DNA of 64,000 nt from Pseudomonas baetica (GTDB lineage Bacteria; Pseudomonadota; Gammaproteobacteria; Pseudomonadales; Pseudomonadaceae), in assembly GCF_019733355.1 (NCBI RefSeq), contig NZ_JAIHLQ010000005.1, forward strand, positions 186,001 to 250,000, written 5' to 3'. How positions within the stretch are numbered: position 1 is the first letter of the stretch; every line of letters starts with the position of its first letter. The translations under genes were made by a program, and so were the position numbers. The notes below the pieces were generated by a model. That model had not been told where the DNA came from, did not search any database, and saw only the letters and a list, made by a program, of their open reading frames with translations. Below are positions 7,694-16,138 of this stretch, piece after piece.

Positions 7694-7708
7694 TGGTTCC
7701 TGCAGTGA

Positions 7709-8572
7709 TCAGGATGCGGCGCCAGCTTCTTTGGCTGCATCATTTGCTTCCGCGAACATAGTTTGGAGGGTGCGACTCCTCAGTCCCCGCCATGCACTGA
7801 ATCGCGTCAGAATCATTTCCTGGATCCCTGTCCGCGTCATCCCTGATTGCCTGCCAGGCTCCTCCAGTAGACTGAGGAGAGCGGCGGTAAGAAGGCGGTA
7901 TGAAGCGCGCTCTTTAGCTTTATCAATCTCCAGTTTTAACTGCTCTATCTCAGTGCGTGCGATTTCCAATTCAGCCTTCAGCGGAGGAAGAAGTTCCAAT
8001 TCAATAGCCTCACGTGATTCCCTCATCATGACGTCGTGAACGTGCCCGGCAGTTTCATATTCTGATCGTGCCTCTGCCTCCCCTTGTTGCGCAGCATCAA
8101 GAGCGCATTCAGTATTTTCTAGCCTACGGGACAGCTCTTGGTTTTTGGCTTGCTCTCGCTTAAGCGCCTGGTGCAACTCGTCCAGCTCGGCCTTCTGCTG
8201 TTTTCCAGGGTTGCGGTCGAAGGCCAAGAGCACCCGTTCGACTCGCTCTTTCTCTTTCATTAGATCAGGTGGCGAATCGGAGTGCTCATTGGCCCATCGC
8301 AGCCACTCTGGCGCTGACATACTTTCGATTTGGCAGGTATCAATGAGCATCCTGGCGTCTGCGAGCAGGCTTCGTTTTTTCTGATTGAGAAAATCCTCCT
8401 TGGCTTTAGGCGAGATATTGGCAATCAGAAAGGCTGCTTGCTGAGCATTAACTGATGTACGAGATAGGTGATACCAATAATCATCGGTCATGCTGTCGAA
8501 ATTAGTGTTGGCAAAAACTCTCTCGCGCTCTTGATCCTCGCGGTAAATCTTTCTTACGTAATCTTCAAGCAT
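7709..8572 (-). CDS. Coiled-coil protein of unknown function (prophage cargo candidate)
   Basis: A 287-residue protein if it starts at the ATG at 8572 (MLEDYVRKIYRED), which has GGAG about 8 bases upstream. A further in-frame ATG at 8605 would add 11 residues. Residues about 115-225 form a long, strongly charged coiled coil (HQALKREQAKNQELSRRLENTE and following). The C-terminal 60 residues look globular (SGMTRTGIQEMILTRFSAWRGL). No enzyme motif was found. It lies between the integrase and the alpA operator, a common place for accessory cargo. It is on the same strand as both neighbours and probably has its own promoter in the 107 bases before it. A role in phage exclusion or in regulation cannot be decided from sequence. 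Confidence 0.65.
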   Translation of the reverse strand: MLEDYVRKIYREDQERERVFANTNFDSMTDDYWYHLSRTSVNAQQAAFLIANISPKAKEDFLNQKKRSLLADARMLIDTCQIESMSAPEWLRWANEHSDSPPDLMKEKERVERVLLAFDRNPGKQQKAELDELHQALKREQAKNQELSRRLENTECALDAAQQGEAEARSEYETAGHVHDVMMRESREAIELELLPPLKAELEIARTEIEQLKLEIDKAKERASYRLLTAALLSLLEEPGRQSGMTRTGIQEMILTRFSAWRGLRSRTLQTMFAEANDAAKEAGAAS

Positions 8573-8679
8573 ACTGCTCACTCCGCCTCCCTGGGCGTAT
8601 CCCAATGCTTCAAATAGAATGGTCAGCCACGCAGGTGGGAGCCTGCTTTTCGGGAGCTACCCTAGACCGACCAAAACCG

Positions 8680-9930
8680 TTAAGCCCTTTTGCTGAATTC
8701 GACCTGAACAACCTTATCTACAGGTGTCGAAGTCGTGTATTTCGCCCAAGCATCCATCAGTTTGCGGCGCTTATCAAACAGATCAGAGCGCGAGTAAGCC
8801 CCCTCGGTCTGGTCTCGTTCGTCATGCGCTAGCGCCAGTTCACAAACCTCACGGGGGAAGTTGGTACGTTCCCCTGCCCAGTCTCGAAATGTGGAGCGGA
8901 ATCCATGGCGCGTAATATCGGCATGCTCCAGACCGTGTAACAGGTTGCGGATCGCATTCGCATGTATGACTCCTGTCTTGCCCTGCCCTGGAAAAAGATA
9001 CGGACTACCCTCAATGCGCGACAATGCCTCAAGCAGCTGGACAACTTGCGGGGCCAGAGGAATATCAAACGCCTCGCGCATCTTCATACGATCGGCAGGT
9101 AGCGACCAGATGCCTGCATTGAGGTCGAACTCACTCCAGGACGCAAATCGCACCATATGCGAGCGGGCTCCCGTCAGGATCATCAAGCGTGTGGCCGTTG
9201 CGTCGCGGACGTTGCCGAGCGCTTTGAGCTTCACCATGAGGGCCGGGACATCCTGCCATTTCATCGCAGAGAAGTGCTGACGCTTTCTTGCTTTCTTCTT
9301 TTCAGCCTTGCTCAGAAAATTATCAAGATGCCCTCTCCAGCGAGCGGGATTGTCACCAGAGCGCAGACCTCGTGCCTTTGCAGCATCAAGTACCTGCTCA
9401 ATCTGCCCACGGACTTCATCGGCGGTACGGGTCTTACTGGCCCAGATGGACTGGAGAACCTTGAGCATTTGCTCCGTCTCAATCCCGCTGGCCGAAAGCT
9501 TGCCGATGTGAGGGAAGGCGTAAAGCTCAAGCTTCCGCAGCCAGCCCTTGCGCCACTTTTCTGACCATCCCGCACCGTGTGCGTCAAGGTACTCAGTCGC
9601 CAAAGTCTCGAATGTGATTCGCTTTGCTTCCAGCTCTCGTCGAGCATCACGCTGAGCGTCGCGTTCGGCATCACGAGTTTCAAGCGGATCCTTTTCTAGT
9701 GCTAGCAGCTTGCGAGCGTCGGCGGCCAATTCCCGGGCCTTGGCCAGGGTGATCTCGGGAAACTTCCCAAGGCCCATATAGCGCTCCTTGCCCACAAACT
9801 TGTAGCGGTAGATCCAGCTTGTTCCGCCAGTCTTGCTGATCTGAAAATAAAGGCCTTTACCGTCCCCGGCCATTCCAGGGACGCCTCCTTTTACAAGGCT
9901 CTCAACACCCTTGACTGTTAGCTTTGACAT
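8680..9930 (-). CDS. P4-type tyrosine integrase
   Basis: A 416-residue site-specific recombinase that inserts and excises the island. It has an N-terminal DUF4102 arm-binding domain (residues about 3-85, GKGLYFQISKTGGTSWIYRY and LGKFPEITLAKARELA), a core-binding domain and the C-terminal catalytic domain. The catalytic set can be read as Arg256 (LTGARSHMVR), His342 and Arg345 (HGFRSTFRDW), His369 (LALAHD) and the nucleophile Tyr379 (EGAYSR). Length is full. It is the outermost gene of the phage block, as usual for P4-type integrases, which lie next to the attachment site; no tRNA is visible beside it. Confidence 0.93.
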   Translation of the reverse strand: MSKLTVKGVESLVKGGVPGMAGDGKGLYFQISKTGGTSWIYRYKFVGKERYMGLGKFPEITLAKARELAADARKLLALEKDPLETRDAERDAQRDARRELEAKRITFETLATEYLDAHGAGWSEKWRKGWLRKLELYAFPHIGKLSASGIETEQMLKVLQSIWASKTRTADEVRGQIEQVLDAAKARGLRSGDNPARWRGHLDNFLSKAEKKKARKRQHFSAMKWQDVPALMVKLKALGNVRDATATRLMILTGARSHMVRFASWSEFDLNAGIWSLPADRMKMREAFDIPLAPQVVQLLEALSRIEGSPYLFPGQGKTGVIHANAIRNLLHGLEHADITRHGFRSTFRDWAGERTNFPREVCELALAHDERDQTEGAYSRSDLFDKRRKLMDAWAKYTTSTPVDKVVQVEFSKRA

Positions 9931-10247
9931 TCACCCTCGCCTCACCTGACCCCCACTCTGACCCACACCGCCACACGTGGTTTTTGGTGTGTATTTCTGA
10001 ATCTCAGTGGAAGAATACTATGTTCAAAGCCATGCAGAGCATAGGGCGCAGTGAAATTAAGTAAAAACCAGTGAAAGAATGAAATGCCGGCCACAAGCCG
10101 GCTTTTTAATGCCTGATTCCTTCCTAGCAACAGCGGCTTACGCTTTCACGGCCCCAGCGCCAACTCACGAAGGCATCCTCAGCGAGGGTTAATTTATACT
10201 TGCCCGCCGGTCAGTTCAAAAACGCCCATCAGCACAGGGATGCGCCC
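9931..10247. other. Intergenic junction between integrase and defence genes; probable island boundary
   Basis: These 317 bases hold no supported gene. The part next to int (9931-10080) is AT-richer and may contain the attachment site and int promoter. A rho-independent terminator lies at 10086-10108. A TATACT sequence at 10195-10200 is a possible -10 element for mrr, without a convincing -35. No tRNA or tRNA 3' end was recognised, so the attachment core cannot be named. Confidence 0.5.
10086..10108 (+). terminator. Rho-independent terminator
   Basis: The stem GCCGGC (10086-10091), loop CACAA and GCCGGC (10097-10102) are followed by five T residues. On the plus strand it would end any transcript entering from the int side. 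It may be the terminator of a host gene that once preceded the insertion point. Confidence 0.7.
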
Positions 10248-11168
10248 ATGTCCGTTCCAACCTACGATCAGTTTATCGAACCGATCCTGCGGTTTCTCGC
10301 CACAAAACCAAACGGTGCAATTGCTCGGGACGCCCACGAAGCGGCAGCCAAAATGCTGCAGTTAACAGAAGCGCAGCGTGAGGAGTTGATCGCGAGTGGT
10401 CAGGCCACCTACAAGAACCGGTCAGGCTGGGCACACGACCGTCTCAAGCGTGCCGGTCTTTCCAGCAGTGCCAAACGCGGTTATTGGAAGTTGACTGATG
10501 CAGGCGTGCAGTACGCCAAGGAGCATGCACTTCCACTGTCGGCCAAGGATGTGGAGCACTTAGCAATCGGCTACATGAATGTGAAGCTGAAAGTCGCGCC
10601 TGATGCCGAGCCACTGGATGACCAACCAAATGTGGAGCCAGATCTGGCCTCCGCCACCGAAAGCCCCGACGACCGACTGGAGCGAGCGCTAAAAGAATTG
10701 CGCGATGCCACGGCGGCCGACCTTTTGGACAACTTGCTGCAAGTCAGCCCCAACCGCTTCGAAGTGATCGTGCTGGATGTGCTTCATCGCCTGGGTTACG
10801 GCGCCAGTCGTAATGATCTGCAACGTGTCGGCGGTTCCGGTGATGCGGGCATCGACGGCATTATCTCGCTCGATAAATTGGGGCTGGAGAAGGTTTACGT
10901 TCAGGCCAAGCGCTGGCAGAACACGGTTGGCCGGCCTGAACTGCAGGCGTTCTACGGAGCGCTCGCGGGGCAAAAAGCCAAGCGTGGCGTGTTCATTACC
11001 ACCTCTGGCTTTACTGCGCACGCTGTCGACTTCGCCAAATCGGTGGATGGCATTGTGTTGGTAGACGGCACGCGGTTGGTGCATCTGATGATGGATCATG
11101 AGGTGGGCGTGACATCCCGTTTGTTGCGGTTGCCGACGCTGGATCGCGATTACTTTGATGAGGAATAA
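10248..11168 (+). CDS. mrr: Mrr-type modification-dependent restriction endonuclease
   Basis: A 306-residue protein very similar throughout to remembered E. coli Mrr, which cuts DNA carrying certain methylated bases. The N-terminal winged-helix Mrr_N domain spans about residues 1-100 (SVPTYDQFIEPILRFLATKP). The C-terminal PD-(D/E)xK-type nuclease domain has Asp203 (DAGIDGI) and the Gln219-Ala-Lys221 motif (VYVQAKRW). The ATG at 10248 is chosen because it matches the Mrr start and has CAGGGA upstream; the frame continues 16 codons further 5'. It forms a defence cluster with the DarTG-like cassette. Such nucleases restrict foreign modified DNA and can be toxic when the host acquires a new methylase. 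Confidence 0.92.
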   Translation: MSVPTYDQFIEPILRFLATKPNGAIARDAHEAAAKMLQLTEAQREELIASGQATYKNRSGWAHDRLKRAGLSSSAKRGYWKLTDAGVQYAKEHALPLSAKDVEHLAIGYMNVKLKVAPDAEPLDDQPNVEPDLASATESPDDRLERALKELRDATAADLLDNLLQVSPNRFEVIVLDVLHRLGYGASRNDLQRVGGSGDAGIDGIISLDKLGLEKVYVQAKRWQNTVGRPELQAFYGALAGQKAKRGVFITTSGFTAHAVDFAKSVDGIVLVDGTRLVHLMMDHEVGVTSRLLRLPTLDRDYFDEE

Positions 11169-11354
11169 CGTTGAAGTTTCTGCTGTTCGAACCTTCTAGC
11201 TAAATCTCCACATTGGGCTTGTGGTCAAAAGTGATGGCACACTAGAATCATCACGACTGTTCTACCAACCCCCACGGATCGAGGGTTACATCAGCACGGG
11301 GCGAGGCCGGGACTGAATTCAGTTTAGGTTGATGTGCAGGTCAAGGAGACCACT
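11169..11354. other. Intergenic region before the DarT-like cassette
   Basis: These 186 bases separate mrr from the cassette. They are lower in GC than the flanking chromosome. No terminator or clear promoter was identified, although the cassette promoter is expected here. A strong AAGGAG ribosome binding site closes the region at 11343-11348. Confidence 0.4.
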
Positions 11355-11930
11355 ATGTCGGACGCAAATATCAGGGAAAAATACTTCGTTTACCACCTCA
11401 CCTCCGTTGAGAATCTGGATGGAATCTTTAAGGAAGGCCTAAAGCCTCGGGCCAGTCTGGAAAATTTCACCGACGTCGCAGACAGCGAAATCCTCAAGAA
11501 GCGCAAAGCGCTCAATCTTGATCGCTATGTTCCATTCCACTGGTTCGCCGCGAATCCGTTTGATGGACGGGTACAGCTCAGCCGGCCCAAAGAGAAGTTC
11601 GTCCTCATCTCCGTCTTTCGATCATTTGCCAAACAAAGCGGTTGGAAAATTATTCCCCGGCACCCACTCGCTGATGATGCGATTCAACTGCTCGATTACA
11701 ACGCAGGTTTTGAAGCAATTAATTGGGAGCTGATGAGTACTCGGGACTATCAGAACCCGGAATGCAAAAGCGTTTGCATGGCCGAATGCCTATCTCCGGA
11801 AGTGGTAAACCCCAAAAACTTTTCCAGGATTTATACACCCAACGATGAAGTCAGCTCGCTTTGTGAGGCTAAAATGCGCGAGGCAAAGCTTGCGACTCCC
11901 ATCAGCGTGAATCCCGGAATGTTCTTATAA
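11355..11930 (+). CDS. DarT-like (DUF4433-type) predicted ADP-ribosyltransferase, first of a tandem pair
   Basis: A 191-residue protein that reads as a divergent relative of the DarT next to it. Shared landmarks in the same order are the NAD-site start YHLTSVENLDGIFKEGL (His14; compare [16 protein letters not shown]), a basic ILKKRK (Arg50; compare LIDKRR), DRYVPFHWFA (58-65; compare [10 protein letters not shown]), AINWELMSTRDY (compare [12 protein letters not shown]) and the probable catalytic Glu144 in CMAECL (compare YQAEAL). It lacks the longer acidic loop before that glutamate. The start has AAGGAG 6 bases upstream, and the stop TAA directly abuts the ATG of DarT. ADP-ribosyl transfer is inferred from the pattern; the target (DNA, RNA or protein) is unknown. 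It could also be an inactive partner. Confidence 0.65.
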   Translation: MSDANIREKYFVYHLTSVENLDGIFKEGLKPRASLENFTDVADSEILKKRKALNLDRYVPFHWFAANPFDGRVQLSRPKEKFVLISVFRSFAKQSGWKIIPRHPLADDAIQLLDYNAGFEAINWELMSTRDYQNPECKSVCMAECLSPEVVNPKNFSRIYTPNDEVSSLCEAKMREAKLATPISVNPGMFL

Positions 11931-12575
11931 ATGAACTACACCAGCCTGAATCCAGAGAAAGCTCTGATTTGGCGTATCGTCCACCGCGATAACCTGCCCT
12001 GGGTTCTGGACAACGGTCTGCATTGCGCAAACTCGGAAGCACAGGCACCTCAGTACGTGAATATCGGTAACGTCGACTTGATCGATAAGCGCCGTTCCCG
12101 TCAGGTGCCTATCGCACCGGAAGGCGTTTTGGCCGATTACGTGCCCTTCTACTTCACGCCCTTCTCGGTGATGATGCAGAACATTCATTCTGGGTGGAGT
12201 GTTCAGCAACGCAACAATGACGAGATCGTGATTCTGGTCTCAAGCCTGTATCGCGTTGAAGAGCTCGGCCTACCGTTTGTCTTCACAAACGCGCACGCCT
12301 ATCCGAGTTGGACAAACTATTACAGCGATCTGGCGAATCTCGACCAGATCGATTGGTCTATCCTTCAACGGCGCGACTTCAAGCGCGATCCTGATGATCC
12401 TCGCAAAATGGAGCGTTATCAGGCTGAGGCGCTGATCCACCATCACTTACCGATTACGGGACTACTGGGCATCATGTGCCACACCGATGCAATGAAAGCA
12501 CGCATAGAAGCGGACGTCGCCGCTAGAGGCCTGACGCTGCCTGTCCATGCGCGTCCCAAATGGTATTTCCAATGA
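11931..12575 (+). CDS. darT: DarT toxin, DNA ADP-ribosyltransferase (DUF4433)
   Basis: A 214-residue DUF4433 protein. DarT enzymes attach ADP-ribose from NAD to a base (thymidine or guanosine, depending on subtype) in single-stranded DNA, blocking replication, and act as abortive anti-phage toxins. Visible family marks are [16 protein letters not shown] (His18), the basic LIDKRRSR (Arg54-55), YVPFYF (70-75) and the catalytic Glu166 in [14 protein letters not shown]. It starts immediately after the stop of the DarT-like gene and its TGA overlaps the ATG of DarG (ATGA at 12572), so toxin and antitoxin are translationally coupled. The DarTG1/DarTG2 subtype and base specificity cannot be settled by eye. 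Confidence 0.9.
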   Translation: MNYTSLNPEKALIWRIVHRDNLPWVLDNGLHCANSEAQAPQYVNIGNVDLIDKRRSRQVPIAPEGVLADYVPFYFTPFSVMMQNIHSGWSVQQRNNDEIVILVSSLYRVEELGLPFVFTNAHAYPSWTNYYSDLANLDQIDWSILQRRDFKRDPDDPRKMERYQAEALIHHHLPITGLLGIMCHTDAMKARIEADVAARGLTLPVHARPKWYFQ

Positions 12576-13657
12576 TCCGATTCACCCAAGGCAACCTGCT
12601 GGAAGCCAATACCGAAGCCCTCGTCAACACAGTGAATACCGTGGGCGTGATGGGCAAGGGCATCGCATTGATGTTCAAAGAACGCTTTGCGCAAAATTAC
12701 CGCCTCTATGCAGCAGCGTGTAAAGCGAAGGAAGTAGAAACCGGCAAGATGCATGTGACGGCCACTAATGAACTCGATGGCCCTCGCTGGATCGTGAACT
12801 TCCCAACCAAACGCCATTGGCGTTCTCCGTCGCAAATGGCGTGGATCACTGAAGGCTTGCATGATCTGCGTCGGTTTCTGCTTGAGAACGACGTGAAATC
12901 TGTCGCCGTACCGCCTCTAGGTGCTGGTAACGGCGGTTTGAAGTGGCCTGAAGTCCGTGAGCAGATTGTCGAAGTGTTGGGGGATCTGGACGCTGATGTC
13001 TTGGTATACGAGCCCTCGAACCAGTATCTGAACGTCGCCAAACGTTCGGGCGTAGAAAAGCTCACGCCAGCCCGCGCGCTTATCGCCGAACTGGTTCGTC
13101 GCTACTGGGTGTTAGGCATGGAGTGCAGTCTGCTAGAGATCCAGAAGCTGGCCTGGTTTCTTGAGCGCGCTATCGAGAAGTTGCCGAATACCGAGAACCC
13201 TCTGAATCTGAAGTTTGTCGCGCACAGATATGGGCCGTACGCCAACCGGCTGGAGCACCTGCTCGATAACCTCGATGGCAGTTATCTGCACTGTGACAAA
13301 CGCATCAGTGACGCAGGCATTAGCGATGTGATCTGGTTTGATCAAGAGCGCAAAGCCTTTTTGCAGACGTATCTGAAGACTGAGGCCAAGGAATACTCCC
13401 AGGCTTTAGAACGCACTGCCGAGTTGATTGACGGTTTTGAATCGCCATTCGGTATGGAGTTGTTGGCGACAGTCGATTGGCTGCTAAGCCAGGAAGGCGT
13501 GTCTGCGACCGTTCCTGCAGTGCGTGAGGCGTTGACGCATTGGGACGGTGGCGCTGGTGCTGCTGCTCGCAAGAGCAAACTGTTCGATGATCAGGCTCTT
13601 GATATTGCGCTCAAGCGTCTGACCTCCAGCAGTTTTCGGCCTGAATTGGCGGCCTGA
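12572..13657 (+). CDS. darG: DarG antitoxin, macrodomain DNA ADP-ribosylglycohydrolase
   Basis: A 361-residue antitoxin. The N-terminal macrodomain (about residues 1-150) binds ADP-ribose and removes it from DNA; visible marks are [20 protein letters not shown] and the loop [15 protein letters not shown]. The C-terminal region (about 165-355), including [26 protein letters not shown], matches the DarG-type C-terminal domain, which in known systems binds and blocks DarT directly. The chosen ATG overlaps the DarT stop; an upstream in-frame GTG/ATG at 12560 would only lengthen the overlap. One DarG here follows two DarT-fold genes, so whether it neutralises both is an open question. Confidence 0.92.
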   Translation: MIRFTQGNLLEANTEALVNTVNTVGVMGKGIALMFKERFAQNYRLYAAACKAKEVETGKMHVTATNELDGPRWIVNFPTKRHWRSPSQMAWITEGLHDLRRFLLENDVKSVAVPPLGAGNGGLKWPEVREQIVEVLGDLDADVLVYEPSNQYLNVAKRSGVEKLTPARALIAELVRRYWVLGMECSLLEIQKLAWFLERAIEKLPNTENPLNLKFVAHRYGPYANRLEHLLDNLDGSYLHCDKRISDAGISDVIWFDQERKAFLQTYLKTEAKEYSQALERTAELIDGFESPFGMELLATVDWLLSQEGVSATVPAVREALTHWDGGAGAAARKSKLFDDQALDIALKRLTSSSFRPELAA

Positions 13658-13667
13658 GTGATTGAAA

Positions 13668-13698
13668 GGAATTGGGCAGCAACCTGCTGCCCAATTCC
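13668..13698. terminator. Bidirectional terminator between darG and the yfa operon
   Basis: A perfect 14-bp stem (GGAATTGGGCAGCA / TGCTGCCCAATTCC) with a 3-base loop lies between the convergent ends of darG (plus) and yfaP (minus). It is well placed to end both transcripts, although neither side has a strong T run. Confidence 0.65.
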
Positions 13699-13701
13699 CC
13701 A

Positions 13702-14514
13702 TCACGGATAACTAAACGCCTTCACCAACGTCAACTCCCCCACCGCCCGCATCGGGATCAGAAACGTCTCCATCTTCTCGTTTGGTGTGCCTTCCTCAGT
13801 GATCACCGTTACCTGCGCAGTCGTCAGCGGTTGCGCGGCTTCATCCCCGCCATCTTCATCGCTGCGATACCCGCCACCGTAGTAGTTCACATACACCAGA
13901 TACTGCCCCTTGATCGGCGCCGGCATGGCGAAGATTTCCGGGCCGTAGCCGGTGGTGACGTCGACGTCGAGGGCGCCGCCGTTGGGGGCGACGCGGTTGC
14001 CGTACCAGATGTGGGCGCCGTCGGGGGTGACGAGGTGCAGGTCGAGGTCGGTGCCGTCGCTGTCCCAGGCCAGCAGCACGCGCAGTTTTGGCGGGGTGGC
14101 ACCGCCACTGGTGTTGAGGAATTGGGTGCGGCGGCGTTGTTGGCCGTCGGGGCTGCGCACTTCGACGCTGTTGCTGCCGTTGGGGAAGGAGAACGGACGG
14201 TCGAAGCGGCCGGCTGCGTCGATTTTCAGCGGCATGCTGACGCCGTTGACGATCAGTCGACCGGGTTCATTGCTCTTCGGGCTGGCGTTGATCTGGCCGC
14301 TGATGCGCGCTGTGTTGGCTTGGCCGACCGGGGTGTTCACCGAGGAGGCCGGGTAGTTGACGGTCTGACGAAAGCTCTCGCCCTCGCCGCCCGGCGCGCC
14401 GGTGCGCCAGCCGCCAACCGGGGTGTCGAGTTTGATGCTGTCGGCGGCCATAGTCGGCGATAACGCGGTCAGCGTGCAGAGCAGCAACAAGACCTGTGGA
14501 TAACGGAGTGTCAT
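13702..14514 (-). CDS. yfaP: YfaP-like secreted DUF2135 protein (last gene of yfa operon)
   Basis: A 270-residue protein with a signal peptide (cleavage near ALSPTMA-A, about residue 23) and a C-terminal DUF2135 domain (about 145-240, LRVLLAWDSDGTDLDLHLVTPDG and YLVYVNYYGGGY). The Asp-rich DLDLH strand suggests a metal-binding beta domain, as in PPC-like folds. Residues 30-70 carry the VGGWR and NTARISGQI pattern shared with the second copy at 23096-23887. It is the last gene of the operon, 3 bases after yfaQ. E. coli yfaP is uncharacterised; a periplasmic role in the alpha-2-macroglobulin system is inferred from conserved clustering. Confidence 0.85.
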   Translation of the reverse strand: MTLRYPQVLLLLCTLTALSPTMAADSIKLDTPVGGWRTGAPGGEGESFRQTVNYPASSVNTPVGQANTARISGQINASPKSNEPGRLIVNGVSMPLKIDAAGRFDRPFSFPNGSNSVEVRSPDGQQRRRTQFLNTSGGATPPKLRVLLAWDSDGTDLDLHLVTPDGAHIWYGNRVAPNGGALDVDVTTGYGPEIFAMPAPIKGQYLVYVNYYGGGYRSDEDGGDEAAQPLTTAQVTVITEEGTPNEKMETFLIPMRAVGELTLVKAFSYP

Positions 14515-14517
14515 GGT

Positions 14518-16137
14518 CTATTCCAGCAAAAGGTGACGGGCGAGCCCTTCGATGTAGGTTTCATCCTGGCCGTTGGGATGCGCTTCAAAGGCCAGGTGCA
14601 GATATTCGTGGGTCAGGTCGAGGCGGTCCTGCAAGGTCAGTACGCCGCGCACATAGATGCGCTGGCGTTCGCGGTCGACGAAGGGGCGGCCGAACGCGAG
14701 TTTGCACACGGCGAACGTGCTGACTTCGTTGTAGCCGGTTTCGCTTTCCAGCTTCGGGCGCCAGCCGCGTCGCTGTTTTTGCAGCCAGTCTTGCGCGGCG
14801 GGCAGTGCTTCGCAGGAGGCGACCGGGTTATCCCAGCGGCTGAGGCTGGCGCGGGGATAGGCGTGCAGCAGGATTGCGTCGTAGCGCTGGCCGGCGTTGG
14901 CTTGTTCGACGGCTTGCTGCCAGGCCAATTTGTCCGGGCCAGGTTGGTCAGAGTGATAGGTGACGGTGCTGCCGGCCAACACCAGATCGGCCGTCCAGGC
15001 GGCGATGTTGCGCGATTGCACCGATGCCGGGCGCGGGGCGACCCGCTGGCGATTGCTGCTGTCGTCGATGCTCAGGCAATCGCCGTGGCGTGTGGCGTTT
15101 TGCAGCAAATAGGTACGGATCGCCACGGCCAGTGCTTTGGCGGCTTCGCCAGGTTCGGGTTTGGCTTCGCGATCAAGGACACGGGCAACGTATTCTTCGC
15201 GATCCAGCCTTGCGACGAGTTTGTCATTGAGCAGAAACAGTTCGCCGTCGCTGTGGATATCCAACGCGTTGCCGTTGGCGAAATCAACGCGGTAGTCGCC
15301 CTGCAACGGGCCAGAAGTCACGACCCGTTCGCCAGCCAGAACCCGCACAACGGGATAGCGCGAGAACAGTCCGACTTCGACACAACGTCTCGTCTCTGCC
15401 GGCCACACAACTGGCAACACCGTCGCCAGTGCAGCACCGTAATGCCGTAAAACCATCTGACTGGTGCCGCGCCCACCGGCCCAAACCGGCGAGCCGTCCG
15501 CTGTCCATCCGGCAAATCCGCCCTGTCGCGACTGCCGGTCATGATCGCCGAGCCAGCTCCAGGTTTTCACCCGCAAGCGCCCGCCGAGCTCACCGACGAC
15601 ATTGCCGTCGGCAGCATTGAGCACCACGTCGAGCAATACGCGGCGCATCTGTTCTTGAGCTGGCAGCAACGCCAGAACGCCCAGCAGCTCACTCACAGAA
15701 ACCCGCGTGGCCGGTTGCACCGACGGCAAATCCAGCAACCACAATGGCGCCTTTCGCGCCTGCCAGTAGGTTCGCCAACCGCTGGAAGAAATCCCCAACC
15801 GCGCCGGCTCGAAATACAGCCCACACGACTTCACCAACGCCTGATCCCGCTCGATCTTGCCGCCCGCCGAGCAGCAATAGACTTCCTCTTTCGACTGCTC
15901 GCGACATTCATATGCCGGCTCCCGAGCGCCGGTATCCACCAGCCACGCGTAGACAAACAGCTTCCAAAGACTGCCCAGCGGCGCATCCAGGGTCGAAGGC
16001 AACGGTTCACGAGCAATCAGTTGCGTCGTACTCAGCGACAACAGCTCACCTTTGTAAGCCACGCGCAGCGGCTCATCCTGCGCCGTGGCCAGCGCAGGAA
16101 TCATCCACAACATCAGCCACAGCAGCGGCCGGGTCAT
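14518..16137 (-). CDS. yfaQ: YfaQ-like DUF2300 periplasmic protein with SxxK, SpoIID-like and HExxH motifs
   Basis: A 539-residue DUF2300 protein with a signal peptide (residues 1-19, ALATA-Q). Three features can be read. A Ser56-x-x-Lys59 (GSLWKLF) after a beta-lactamase/penicillin-binding-protein-like N-terminus is the first. The second is a segment near residue 315 (EEYVARVLDREAKPEPGEAA, then LAVAIRTYLL) resembling the SpoIID/LytB family that acts on peptidoglycan. The third is a C-terminal zincin-like H510-E-x-x-H514 (THEYLHLAF) followed by acidic residues. The combination points to work on cell wall or periplasmic proteins, but no activity is known for the family. Its start is 1 base before the stop of yfaS. 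Confidence 0.82.
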   Translation of the reverse strand: MTRPLLWLMLWMIPALATAQDEPLRVAYKGELLSLSTTQLIAREPLPSTLDAPLGSLWKLFVYAWLVDTGAREPAYECREQSKEEVYCCSAGGKIERDQALVKSCGLYFEPARLGISSSGWRTYWQARKAPLWLLDLPSVQPATRVSVSELLGVLALLPAQEQMRRVLLDVVLNAADGNVVGELGGRLRVKTWSWLGDHDRQSRQGGFAGWTADGSPVWAGGRGTSQMVLRHYGAALATVLPVVWPAETRRCVEVGLFSRYPVVRVLAGERVVTSGPLQGDYRVDFANGNALDIHSDGELFLLNDKLVARLDREEYVARVLDREAKPEPGEAAKALAVAIRTYLLQNATRHGDCLSIDDSSNRQRVAPRPASVQSRNIAAWTADLVLAGSTVTYHSDQPGPDKLAWQQAVEQANAGQRYDAILLHAYPRASLSRWDNPVASCEALPAAQDWLQKQRRGWRPKLESETGYNEVSTFAVCKLAFGRPFVDRERQRIYVRGVLTLQDRLDLTHEYLHLAFEAHPNGQDETYIEGLARHLLLE

Positions 16138-16138
16138 G

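Noticed and set aside
9931..10247. tRNA or tRNA 3' end as attachment site next to the P4-type integrase
   Set aside because: Searched by eye for a T-arm GGTTCGAATCC-like sequence and a CCA end; none was found. The attachment core remains unknown.
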